64,000 bases of DNA. Origin: an uncultured Clostridia bacterium (GTDB lineage Bacteria; Bacillota; Clostridia; Christensenellales; Borkfalkiaceae). The position numbers and the translations under genes are program-made. The notes beneath the pieces are model-generated. The model did no database searches. It had not been told where the DNA came from and was given only the letters and a program-made list of their open reading frames with translations. Numbering within the stretch: the stretch's first letter is position 1; every line of letters starts with the position of its first letter. This document shows, one piece after another, positions 52,180 through 60,137 of the stretch. The stretch spans positions 1 to 64,000 of the forward strand of contig CAKQQS010000003.1 in NCBI GenBank assembly GCA_934271255.1, read 5' to 3'.

Positions 52180-52974
52180 TCATTTTATTTTAATAAGTTT
52201 TTCGGCGAGAGCGATTATAAAATACATCAACCCCGCCAAAACGCAAAGAATAACCGTCGCGCTCATTACCAAATCGAGATTAAGCACTTGCCCGCCGTAT
52301 ACGATTTGATAACCGAGTCCTTTGTTTGAACTGATATATTCGCCCATAATCGAGCCTATCCACGCCATACCTACGTTTAGTTTAAGCATACTGACGAACG
52401 TCGCGAGAGAGCCGGGAATAACGAGTTTTGTTAAGATTTGACCTTTCGACGCGCCCATAGACTTTAACAACAATATTTTGTTTTTGTCGGTTGCGAGAAA
52501 TCCCGTGAGCATTGTAATTATCGCGACGATGATACCTATTAAAAACGCCATAAAGATAATCGAGCCCGCGCCTATGCCGAACCAAGCGATGATGATAGGA
52601 CCTAACGCGATTTTCGGAAGGCTGTTCAAAACGACGATGTAAGGCTCGGATACCCGCCTCAGCGTTTCCGACCACCAAAGTACAAGGGCTACAACCGTCC
52701 CGACAACCGTCGACAGAAGAAATCCTACCAACGTTTCGTATAAGGTAATACCTATATCGTCGATAATTCCCGCTTTAAAAAGTTTACCTGTCGTTTTTAT
52801 TATTCTCGACGGACTGCTTGATATAAACGGATCTATGACTTCGTATTTGGCAAACAATTCCCACAAAAGGAGAATGGCGACGAGCAAAGCGATTCGTATC
52901 GCGTGAATTAAAAAAGTTTTCAGTTTTAACCGTTTTAAGAAATCAAGGTGTTCTTTCGTGTACGTCTTTTTCAT
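52180..52974 (-). CDS. ABC transporter permease (TauC/SsuC/ThiX-like)
   Basis: A 264-residue inner-membrane permease with about six helices. The family features include AIRIALLVAILLLWELFAKY, the start segment SSPSRIIKTTGKLF and the EAA-like loop LLKSMGASKGQILTKLVIPG. The C-terminal GSIMGEYISSNKGLGYQIVY is typical of sulfonate/nitrate/taurine/HMP transporters. It overlaps the ATPase gene by 32 bases. Last gene of a three-gene operon. Confidence 0.93.
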   Translation of the reverse strand: MKKTYTKEHLDFLKRLKLKTFLIHAIRIALLVAILLLWELFAKYEVIDPFISSSPSRIIKTTGKLFKAGIIDDIGITLYETLVGFLLSTVVGTVVALVLWWSETLRRVSEPYIVVLNSLPKIALGPIIIAWFGIGAGSIIFMAFLIGIIVAIITMLTGFLATDKNKILLLKSMGASKGQILTKLVIPGSLATFVSMLKLNVGMAWIGSIMGEYISSNKGLGYQIVYGGQVLNLDLVMSATVILCVLAGLMYFIIALAEKLIKIK

Positions 52975-53731
52975 CTTTAAGTTCCTTCCAAAGCAAATTA
53001 AACCATACGGAAAAATCTTTTTCTTCCCGTCTATATAGCGGGGACAACGCTTTGTTAAAGTTTGGTGTGTAAACGTGCCTTACTTTTGCGGGACGTTTCG
53101 TCAAAACGATGATTCTGTCCGACAAACTCAACGCTTCCGAAATGTCGTGAGTAACCAGAATAGCGGTTTTTCGTTCGCGTTTTATTATATCGTAAACGTC
53201 GTCGCAAACGTCCAGCCTCGTTTGATAATCGAGCGCGGAGAAGGGCTCGTCGAGAAGAAGTAAATCGGGCGAAGTCGCAAGCGTTCTTATAAGCGCGACT
53301 CGTTGTCGCATACCGCCCGAAAGGTTGCTCGGATAACTTTTTTTAAAATCTTTAAGCCCATACTTGTCGAGTAGCGAAAGGGCGTACTTTTTAGATTCTT
53401 CGCTTTTATTTTTAGTGATTTCAAGCGGCAAAAACACGTTCTTTTCTATTGTTCGCCAAGGAAAAAGTTCGTCTTTTTGAAGCATATAGCCGAGTTTTTC
53501 GTTCGGTTTGTCGATAAGTTTGCCTTTTAAAAAGATTTTCCCGCCGCTAGGTTTGATAAGGGACGCAATCATAGAAAGAATCGTCGTTTTCCCGCACCCT
53601 GACGGACCGATAATCGACACGAATTCGCCTTCGTTTACGTAGAAAGACAAGTCTTTTACCGCTTGCGTTTCTCCGAGCGTAGTGTGGTAGTTTAAAGATA
53701 CTTTATCTAATTGTAAAATCTTGTCGCTCAT
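52943..53731 (-). CDS. ABC transporter ATP-binding protein (TauB/SsuB/ThiZ-like)
   Basis: A 262-residue ATPase with Walker A GPSGCGKTT, Q-loop MLQKDELFPWR, signature LSGGMRQRVALIR, Walker B LLLLDEPFSALD and H-loop VTHDISEA. It energises import through the downstream permease. It overlaps that permease gene by 32 bases and follows the binding-protein gene by four bases. Confidence 0.95.
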   Translation of the reverse strand: MSDKILQLDKVSLNYHTTLGETQAVKDLSFYVNEGEFVSIIGPSGCGKTTILSMIASLIKPSGGKIFLKGKLIDKPNEKLGYMLQKDELFPWRTIEKNVFLPLEITKNKSEESKKYALSLLDKYGLKDFKKSYPSNLSGGMRQRVALIRTLATSPDLLLLDEPFSALDYQTRLDVCDDVYDIIKRERKTAILVTHDISEALSLSDRIIVLTKRPAKVRHVYTPNFNKALSPLYRREEKDFSVWFNLLWKELKDEKDVHERTP

Positions 53732-53735
53732 AACG

Positions 53736-54716
53736 CTACAAACCGTTCACGAACGTATTATCCACCAGAACGTCGTAGTCCACGCGCTTGGCAAGTTCGC
53801 CCGCGTTTTCCATAACGTCTTGAAGTCTTATAAACGAAGATTCGCTCATTCGTAAATCGGACACCCAGGCGTCGATGGATTTATACGACTTGACGGAGTT
53901 TTCGAGCGTTGCTACGGGCGTTCCCGAAAACTGCGGAGAAATAAGCGCGGCGACTTCCCGTTCGGTATGCGAATAAATATACTCGTACGCTTTTTTGATA
54001 CATTTTAAAAAGTTAGAAACTATATCGGGGTTGTTTTTCAGATAAGACTGCGTAGCGATAAAAGAAGTATAGGGGATTTCCCCGCTTGCTTTCCCGACGC
54101 TTGCCACTACGTAGCCTTGCCCCGCCTTTTCGATTTCGCTTGCCGTCGGCTCGAACGCCGTAACGTAATCGCCCGTACCGTTGACGAACGCCGTCGCCGT
54201 CATGTTGAACTGAATATCGTAGTTAAGAGTAACGTTTTGTTTGTCGATCAGGTTATGGCTTTTTAAAACGTATTCGAGAGTCATTGCCGGCACCCCGCCG
54301 CGCCTGCCCGCGATAATTTCTTTATTTTTAAGATTTTCCCACGTAAAAGTGTCTTTTTCGTCAACTCTTGAAATCAAGAAAGAGCCGTCTTTTTTAGTCA
54401 ATTGACCGAATACTTTCGGGTAATCTTTTTTACCGCCGAGATAAGTGTAAATAGCCGATTCGGGGCCCATAAGTCCTATGTCGGCTTTGTTGGATATAAG
54501 CGCGGTCATAGACTTATCCGCCCCGCCGCCGTTGACGAGTTTTACGGTATAACCGTATTCTTTGAAATAATCGTTTTCTATCGCAACGTATAACGGGGCG
54601 TAGAAAATCGAGTGAGTTACTTCGTTTACGACAATCGTCGTATTATTTTTCCCGCACGCGCCGAACGGCAGAACGGAAAGAATAAACGCGAATAGAAATG
54701 TAACGGTTTTTTTCAT
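53736..54716 (-). CDS. ABC transporter substrate-binding lipoprotein (NMT1/TauA-like)
   Basis: A 326-residue lipoprotein (lipobox FGACG). IVVNEVTHSIFYAPLYVAIE, DYFKEYGYTVKLVNGGGADK, ALISNKADIGLMGPESAIYT and AGRRGGVPAMTLEYVLKSHN are typical of the NMT1/SsuA/TauA group, which bind sulfonates, nitrate, or pyrimidine thiamine precursors. No thiamine riboswitch is seen before the gene, so the substrate stays open. GGAGGCAAA lies before the ATG. First gene of the operon with ATPase and permease. Confidence 0.92.
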   Translation of the reverse strand: MKKTVTFLFAFILSVLPFGACGKNNTTIVVNEVTHSIFYAPLYVAIENDYFKEYGYTVKLVNGGGADKSMTALISNKADIGLMGPESAIYTYLGGKKDYPKVFGQLTKKDGSFLISRVDEKDTFTWENLKNKEIIAGRRGGVPAMTLEYVLKSHNLIDKQNVTLNYDIQFNMTATAFVNGTGDYVTAFEPTASEIEKAGQGYVVASVGKASGEIPYTSFIATQSYLKNNPDIVSNFLKCIKKAYEYIYSHTEREVAALISPQFSGTPVATLENSVKSYKSIDAWVSDLRMSESSFIRLQDVMENAGELAKRVDYDVLVDNTFVNGL

Positions 54717-54766
54717 TTTGCCTCCAAAAAAATTCCATAATATAGTTTATGTTTTAAAGTTTATAT

Positions 54767-54795
54767 TTGACAATATTATAAAAAAGTAATATAAT
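54767..54795 (+). promoter_or_regulatory. Consensus sigma-A promoter of valS
   Basis: TTGACA, 17 bases, TATAAT, all consensus. The predicted leader to the valS start is about 150 bases. Confidence 0.85.
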
Positions 54796-54865
54796 ACAAG
54801 CAAACGTCTTGTCGCCCGAAGAGAAAAAGGCTTTGGCGCGGCGCGCAATAGGGTCGCTTTGTGAG

Positions 54866-54912
54866 AAACTCGTTAAAACGCGGTAACAAACCCGTTTTAT
54901 TCGAGTTTTATT
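54866..54912 (+). terminator. Terminator-like hairpin in the valS leader (possible attenuator)
   Basis: AAACTCG (54866-54872) pairs with CGAGTTT (54902-54908), and AAAACG with CGTTTT inside it, followed by TATT. It lies between the valS promoter and start, so read-through is needed for valS expression. I find no canonical T-box sequence and the leader is short for one, so the control signal is unknown. Confidence 0.55.
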
Positions 54913-54953
54913 AAACGTACGACCTGCAAATAAGCAGTAACAGAGGTGCCGAT

Positions 54954-57581
54954 ATGGATATGCCTAAAACGTATAATCCGAACGAATTTGAAAAAAGAAT
55001 ATACGGCGAATGGGAAAAAAACGGATATTTTCAAGCAAAAATCGATCCGTCCAAATTACCTTTCACCATAGTTATGCCCCCGCCCAACATCACGGGGCAA
55101 TTGCACATGGGGCATGCGTTGGATGAAACCGTTCAGGACATTTTGATAAGGTTTAAAAGAATGCAGGGGTATTCCGCTTTATGGGTACCGGGCACCGACC
55201 ACGCTTCGATTGCGACGGAAGTAAAAATCGTCGAACAACTCGCGAAAGACGGGTTGACGAAAGAAGAAGTCGGCAGAGAAGGCTTTTTAAAAAGAGCGTG
55301 GGCGTGGAAAGAACAATATAACGACAGAATAATCGCTCAATTGCGTTGTTTGGGTTCGTCTTGCGACTGGGACAGGCTCGCTTTCACTATGGACGAAAAA
55401 TGCAGCAGAGCGGTAAGAGAAGTTTTCGTCAACTTATACGACAAAGGACTTATTTATCAGGGCAGCAGAATTATAAACTGGTGTCCGCATTGTAAAACCG
55501 CTTTGTCGGACGCGGAAGTCGAGTATAGCGAAGAAAACTCTCATTTATGGCACGTCAGATATTATTTTAAAGACAGCGACGAATATATAACGGTAGCGAC
55601 CACCCGTCCCGAAACGATGTTCGGCGACACTGCCGTTGCAGTCAACCCGAAAGACGAAAGGTATACGGGGCTTGTCGGTAAAACGGTTATTTTGCCGATA
55701 GCGAACAAAGAAATACCCGTCGTTGCCGACGACTACGTAGAACTCGATTTCGGATCGGGCGCGGTAAAGATAACGCCCGCTCACGATCCCAACGACTTTG
55801 AAGTAGGTTTAAGACATGACTTGCCCGTAGTAAGGGTTATGAACGACGACGGCACTATGAACGAAAACGCGGGTGAATACGCGGGGCTTGACAGATTCGA
55901 GTGCAGAGAAAAGTTGGTCGAACAGTTGAAACGAGAAGGGTATCTCGACCATATCGAAGATTTAACTCACAACGTAGGACATTGTTACAGGTGCCACAGC
56001 GCGGTAGAGCCTATCGTTTCAAAACAATGGTTCGTAAAAATGGACACGCTTGCAACTCCCGCGATTGCTGCGGTTAAGAAAAAGAGCGTTTCCTTTATTC
56101 CCGAAAGATTTTCAAAGATATACTACAACTGGATGGAGAACATCAAAGACTGGTGTATTTCCCGTCAACTCTGGTGGGGACACAGAATACCCGCCTTTTA
56201 CTGTGACGATTGCGGTGAAATGACCGTTTCAAAAACGGACGTAACCAAATGTCCCAAATGCGGAAGCGAATGTATTCGTCAGGACGAAGACGTTCTGGAT
56301 ACTTGGTTCAGTTCGGCTTTGTGGCCGTTCTCAACGCTGGGATTCCCCAACAAAACCGCCGAGTTGGATTATTTCTACCCGACCGACGTTTTGGTTACGG
56401 GATACGATATTATATTCTTCTGGGTAGCGAGAATGATTTTCTCGGGGCTCGAACACATGAAGAGAATCCCCTTTAAAAACGTATTTATTCACGGACTCGT
56501 AAGGGACGCCGAAGGCAGAAAAATGAGCAAATCGCTCGGCAACGGCATCGATCCCATAAAAGTTATCGACGAATACGGCGCGGACAGTTTAAGGTTTTTC
56601 CTTGTAAACGGAACGGCTCCGGGCAGCGATATGAGATTTATCGAAAGCAAAATCGAAGGCGCGAGAAACTTTATGAACAAGATTTGGAACGCTTCGAGAT
56701 TCGTCATAACTAATTGCGACGGTAAAAAAGTCCCCGAAATAGGCAACTGCAAATTAAACGTAGCGGACCGCTGGATTATCACAAGACTTAACAAGGCGAT
56801 AAAAGAAGTTACGATCAACCTTGAAAAATACGAACTCGGCATAGCGTTATCGATTTTGTACGACTTTATGTGGGACGATTTCTGCGACTGGTACATAGAA
56901 CTCACGAAACCTGTTTTGTACGGCGAAGACGAAGACAAACGCCTGTCGACGCTCGGAGTTCTGGTGTTCGTGCTTAAAAACGCGTTAAAACTTTTACATC
57001 CGTTCGTTCCGTTCATTACGGAAGAAATATATCAGAACCTGCCTGACGCGACGGGATCGATTATGGTATCCGATTTCCCGAAATACAACGGCAAGGGTAA
57101 CTATACCAAAGCAAGCGCGGAAATGACGTCGATAATGGACGTAATCAAGGAAATAAGAAACATTAAAGCGAACGTCGGTTGCGCTCCGTCCAAACGCGTA
57201 AAACTGTACGTTAAAACGGAAAACAAAAACTTTTTGAAACACGGTGACGTGTACGTAAAGAAACTTGCGGGCGTAAGCGATATTGCTTTAATCGAAACGA
57301 AAGACGAATTACCGCCTAAAACCGTTTCAAAAGTTTTGGGATTTGCCGAACTTTATATTCCGTTGGGAGAACTCGTAGACGCCGAAAAAGAACTTGCAAG
57401 ACTACGCGGAGAACTCGACAAGGTAGAAGACGAAATAAGAAGGGCGAGCGGAAAACTCACTAACGCGGGCTTTTTGGACAAAGCGCCCAAACAACTCGTC
57501 GAAGCGGAAAGGGACAAACTCAACAAGTATCTCGAAATGCGCGAAAAAATCAAAACGCAAATCACCGATTTGCAAGAATAA
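54954..57581 (+). CDS. valS: Valyl-tRNA synthetase
   Basis: An 875-residue class I synthetase. HMGH is the HIGH motif (PPPNITGQLHMGHALDET, near residue 45). The editing CP1 domain includes VATTRPETMFGDTAVAVNP. KMSKSLGNGIDP near residue 523 is the KMSKS loop. A zinc-ribbon-like segment FYCDDCGEMTVSKTDVTKCP lies in the catalytic part. The C-terminal ~65 residues form the ValS tRNA-arm coiled coil. AGAGGTGCC precedes the ATG; a second in-frame ATG two codons later is possible. Confidence 0.97.
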   Translation: MDMPKTYNPNEFEKRIYGEWEKNGYFQAKIDPSKLPFTIVMPPPNITGQLHMGHALDETVQDILIRFKRMQGYSALWVPGTDHASIATEVKIVEQLAKDGLTKEEVGREGFLKRAWAWKEQYNDRIIAQLRCLGSSCDWDRLAFTMDEKCSRAVREVFVNLYDKGLIYQGSRIINWCPHCKTALSDAEVEYSEENSHLWHVRYYFKDSDEYITVATTRPETMFGDTAVAVNPKDERYTGLVGKTVILPIANKEIPVVADDYVELDFGSGAVKITPAHDPNDFEVGLRHDLPVVRVMNDDGTMNENAGEYAGLDRFECREKLVEQLKREGYLDHIEDLTHNVGHCYRCHSAVEPIVSKQWFVKMDTLATPAIAAVKKKSVSFIPERFSKIYYNWMENIKDWCISRQLWWGHRIPAFYCDDCGEMTVSKTDVTKCPKCGSECIRQDEDVLDTWFSSALWPFSTLGFPNKTAELDYFYPTDVLVTGYDIIFFWVARMIFSGLEHMKRIPFKNVFIHGLVRDAEGRKMSKSLGNGIDPIKVIDEYGADSLRFFLVNGTAPGSDMRFIESKIEGARNFMNKIWNASRFVITNCDGKKVPEIGNCKLNVADRWIITRLNKAIKEVTINLEKYELGIALSILYDFMWDDFCDWYIELTKPVLYGEDEDKRLSTLGVLVFVLKNALKLLHPFVPFITEEIYQNLPDATGSIMVSDFPKYNGKGNYTKASAEMTSIMDVIKEIRNIKANVGCAPSKRVKLYVKTENKNFLKHGDVYVKKLAGVSDIALIETKDELPPKTVSKVLGFAELYIPLGELVDAEKELARLRGELDKVEDEIRRASGKLTNAGFLDKAPKQLVEAERDKLNKYLEMREKIKTQITDLQE

Positions 57582-57586
57582 AAAAC

Positions 57587-57658
57587 ACGGCGCGGCGTTG
57601 TCGCCGCGCCGTAACGTTAAAAAGGGCGGTACGCAATTTTGCGTACCGCCTTAATTTT
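57587..57658. terminator. Double terminator between valS and the serpin gene
   Basis: Two hairpins: ACGGCGCGGCG with CGCCGCGCCGT (57587-57612), and GGCGGTACGC with GCGTACCGCC (57625-57650). The second has TTAATTTTAT on the plus side and CTTTTT on the minus side, so it can end both convergent units. Confidence 0.85.
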
Positions 57659-57716
57659 ATGTTTAGTAAAAATCATAAAGTTGCTTGAAAAGCCCGTTAT
57701 GAACGCCGAGCGAAAG

Positions 57717-59093
57717 TCAATATTTAGGATTATCGATTCGTCCTATAAACACGGGCAAATCGTTTCTGTCGTAAACGACGTAGATAAAAGGTTTGTTCAA
57801 AACGACGTTAATCGTTTTTTCGACGCTCGGTTCAACCGACATAGCTTTGTCTCCGCCCGCAACGCTTACGGACTTTATAACCGTTCCGTCTTCGTTAAGT
57901 GTGATTTTGTTTTTTTGTAAAACGAAAGACAGATAAACGTTGGCGTTAAGTTTTGCGTCGTCGAAAATATATCCGAAACTATTCACGGTTTTGTCGAACA
58001 AAACGGAAAGACCTAAGTTATCGCATAAATCTTTAAGGTTCATAAGCCCGTCGGCCTTAAACTTCGGAACGCTCAGATTGACGATATATCTATCGTACGC
58101 GCCGTTGTCGAGCGTCGTTTTTTTGCGCGCCGCGTCGTCTTTGAAAACGTTTACGCCTTCCGTCAACTTAAACACGTCGTCTTGCGCTTCGTCTTTGGCG
58201 ACGAGATATTTGATTTTCATTCCGTTTCGATAATAATCGTACACGGAAACGTAATCGCCGTAATCGTAAACGTCGGTCGTGGCGTAAGAGTGTTGCATAT
58301 ACGATGCTGTCGCCGTCGTTTTATCGCTTAAATAAAAGGTATCGGTATACGTTTTGTTCGTGTTGAAAGCCGTCGCCCAACGGTTGTTGAAATACATCGT
58401 GGCAAACAACATGAAAACCGTATCTTCCGTGATATTGAAATCGTTCGCCTTGAAAAATCCTTTGTCCTGAACTCTTTCGTCAACCCAACCGAGCATTTTT
58501 TTAATGTCGTCGGCTTTTAGAAAATCGAGTTTGAACGCTTCGCAATAGTATTTTGTCAAAGCGGCGATATACTCGTCGTTCGCTTTGAACTCGTTAGTCA
58601 AAAACATACCCTTAAATCTTTGAAGCGTTCCCGAAGCGTTAGAGAAAAAATTGTTCTTGTAGGCGTTCAAATACTCTTGTTCGCGCGTTTCTCTGTCAAG
58701 CCCCAAAAGAGCGTTTAAAACGCCGCTTGCCGCGGGATTGACCGTAGAAAGTTCAAGCACTGTAAAATTGTCGTAAAGGGTGATGGGGGAGAAACAAAAG
58801 TTCTCGGAGTATTTCGGAAATGCGGAATACGTTCTGTTTGCGAACTCGCAAACGCTTGAAACGAAAGATTTGCTTACGGGCAGCGCGCCGTCGGTGCCGT
58901 CGGGATAAACGACTTTGTTCAGCGCGCCGAACGAATCCGCTTCGATAAGGTCGAGTTCTTTCGCGTAATACGTTTTCAACTCTTCCGAAAAAGTTTTCTT
59001 TACGGTGTTGAAACATGCGGTAAAGAGCGGCGTGAAAAAGACGACGAAACAGCATAACGCCGTAATCGACGCAAAAGTTTTTCTTCTTTTCAT
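57717..59093 (-). CDS. Serpin-family lipoprotein
   Basis: A 458-residue predicted surface lipoprotein (lipobox FTAC). Serpin features: FCFSPITLYDNFTVLELSTV, SGVLNALLGLDRETREQEYL, MLFATMYFNNRWATAFNTNKTYTD (breach/shutter region, FNNRWATAF), VNLSVPKFKADGLMNLKDLC, and the hinge-like stretch KITLNEDGTVIKSVSVAGGD followed by LNKPFIYVVYDRNDLPVFIGRIDNP. The reactive loop lies roughly at 410-430. If inhibitory, it would trap serine or cysteine proteases outside the cell. The hinge lacks the usual small-residue run (AAA), so inhibition is not certain. Confidence 0.85.
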   Translation of the reverse strand: MKRRKTFASITALCCFVVFFTPLFTACFNTVKKTFSEELKTYYAKELDLIEADSFGALNKVVYPDGTDGALPVSKSFVSSVCEFANRTYSAFPKYSENFCFSPITLYDNFTVLELSTVNPAASGVLNALLGLDRETREQEYLNAYKNNFFSNASGTLQRFKGMFLTNEFKANDEYIAALTKYYCEAFKLDFLKADDIKKMLGWVDERVQDKGFFKANDFNITEDTVFMLFATMYFNNRWATAFNTNKTYTDTFYLSDKTTATASYMQHSYATTDVYDYGDYVSVYDYYRNGMKIKYLVAKDEAQDDVFKLTEGVNVFKDDAARKKTTLDNGAYDRYIVNLSVPKFKADGLMNLKDLCDNLGLSVLFDKTVNSFGYIFDDAKLNANVYLSFVLQKNKITLNEDGTVIKSVSVAGGDKAMSVEPSVEKTINVVLNKPFIYVVYDRNDLPVFIGRIDNPKY

Positions 59094-59106
59094 AAAGGCC
59101 TCCTTT

Positions 59107-59808
59107 TTATTTGGTAAAATCGGCGATTTCTTCGTCGGTCAAATACCTCCATTCGCCGTATTTTAAAGTATCGTCTAACTTTATATTCCCGAAAGAGATT
59201 CGCTTTAAACTCGTAATTTTATTACCGACCGCCCCGAAAAGACGGCGTATTTCGTGATATTTACCTTCCGTCAACGTGATTTTACCCGAAAACGCATCGG
59301 TTTTTTCAACGACGCACGGTTTAGTCGTATACCCGTCTTTAAGAGTAATTCCCCGTTCGATTTGTTCTTTGTCGAAATCCGTCAACGCGTCCGCGCAACC
59401 GTACTCGTACGCCTTTTTTTCGTGTGTTTTGGGCGCTAACCGCTTATGACTCGAAATCCCGTCGTTCGTTAAAATCATTAACCCGCAAGTATCTTTATCG
59501 AGCCTGCCAGAAGGGAACAACCCGAGATTTTTCAATTCACTCGGCAATAAATCGAGCGCTGTTTTTTCGCGACCGTCCCGAGTCGCGCTTACGTACCCCA
59601 AAGGTTTATTGAGCATTACGTAAACGTACTTTCTGTACTTGATTTTTTTACCGTCAAGAATAACTACGTCTTTGAATTCGTCTATTTTCATATCTTTTTT
59701 CGTCGCGACAACGCCGTTTACAAACACTCTTTTTTGCTTTAACGCAGCGCCCGTTTCAGTTCTCGACAAAACGCCCTGCTCCGAAAAAAACTTATCTAAT
59801 CTCATCAT
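59107..59808 (-). CDS. rsuA: Pseudouridine synthase, RsuA family
   Basis: A 233-residue rRNA-modifying enzyme. The N-terminal S4 domain (RLDKFFSEQGVLSRTETGAAL...VFVNGVVATK) is followed by the RsuA/RluB/E/F core: MLNKPLGYVSATRDGREKTA, GLFPSGRLDKDTCGLMILTNDG with the catalytic Asp of the GRLDxDT motif, and LTEGKYHEIRRLFGAVGNKI. It most likely modifies 16S U516, but RluB/E/F-type targets cannot be excluded. It precedes the serpin gene by 13 bases; this may be chance co-transcription. Confidence 0.93.
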   Translation of the reverse strand: MMRLDKFFSEQGVLSRTETGAALKQKRVFVNGVVATKKDMKIDEFKDVVILDGKKIKYRKYVYVMLNKPLGYVSATRDGREKTALDLLPSELKNLGLFPSGRLDKDTCGLMILTNDGISSHKRLAPKTHEKKAYEYGCADALTDFDKEQIERGITLKDGYTTKPCVVEKTDAFSGKITLTEGKYHEIRRLFGAVGNKITSLKRISFGNIKLDDTLKYGEWRYLTDEEIADFTK

Positions 59809-59895
59809 ACTTACATTATAACTTACGCCAAGCCGTTTGTCAAGAAGTAATATTTTGACGAAAAACGTAATAAAATAAGTAAAAAAGGAGTTACT

Positions 59896-60036
59896 ATGAA
59901 CAACTGTCTGTTATGGGTAGGGATTTTGCTTTACTTAACGCAAAAAGGCGTTATATCTTATACGCAACTTTTTATTTTGCTTGCTTTAATTTCGACGATT
60001 CCGTCCTGTTCTTTCACGCCTAATTGCCCCGATTAA
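59896..60036 (+). CDS. Small hydrophobic protein, 46 residues
   Basis: A short open frame, MNNCLLWVGILLYLTQKGVI through CSFTPNCPD, with a clear ribosome-binding site (AAAAAAGGAG, five bases before the ATG). One or two membrane-spanning segments and three Cys, two near the C-terminus. I recognise no family. The space between the pseudouridine synthase and the prepilin-like gene is otherwise empty. It is too short to be sure from one genome. Confidence 0.5.
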   Translation: MNNCLLWVGILLYLTQKGVISYTQLFILLALISTIPSCSFTPNCPD

Positions 60037-60067
60037 CGCATATTTAACACAATTTGTCATAAATAAG

Positions 60068-60096
60068 TTGACTTTATATGTAGAATGTAATATAAT
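60068..60096 (+). promoter_or_regulatory. Promoter of the prepilin-like giant gene
   Basis: TTGACT, 17 bases, TATAAT, 42 bases before the chosen ATG. The -10 hexamer lies inside the palindrome at 60086-60105. Confidence 0.8.
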
Positions 60097-60105
60097 TTCA
60101 TTACA
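60086..60105 (+). promoter_or_regulatory. Palindromic operator overlapping the -10 box
   Basis: TGTAATATAATTTCATTACA: half-sites TGTAAT and ATTACA separated by eight bases. An almost identical sequence occurs at the same position in the promoter of the next gene (63517-63536). A repressor bound here would block RNA polymerase. The regulator is unknown. Confidence 0.75.
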
Positions 60106-60137
60106 AAACATTGAATATTATGACATTCGGGGCATAT

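Noticed and set aside
54717..54766. Thiamine (TPP) riboswitch before the NMT1/TauA-like operon
   Set aside because: None of the conserved TPP elements is present in the short upstream region, so thiamine-precursor uptake cannot be claimed.
54717..54953. T-box riboswitch for the minus-strand ABC transporter
   Set aside because: TTTGTTACCGCG on the minus strand recalls a T-box core, but no promoter, specifier stem or terminator in the right order is visible, and the upstream part would lie inside valS.
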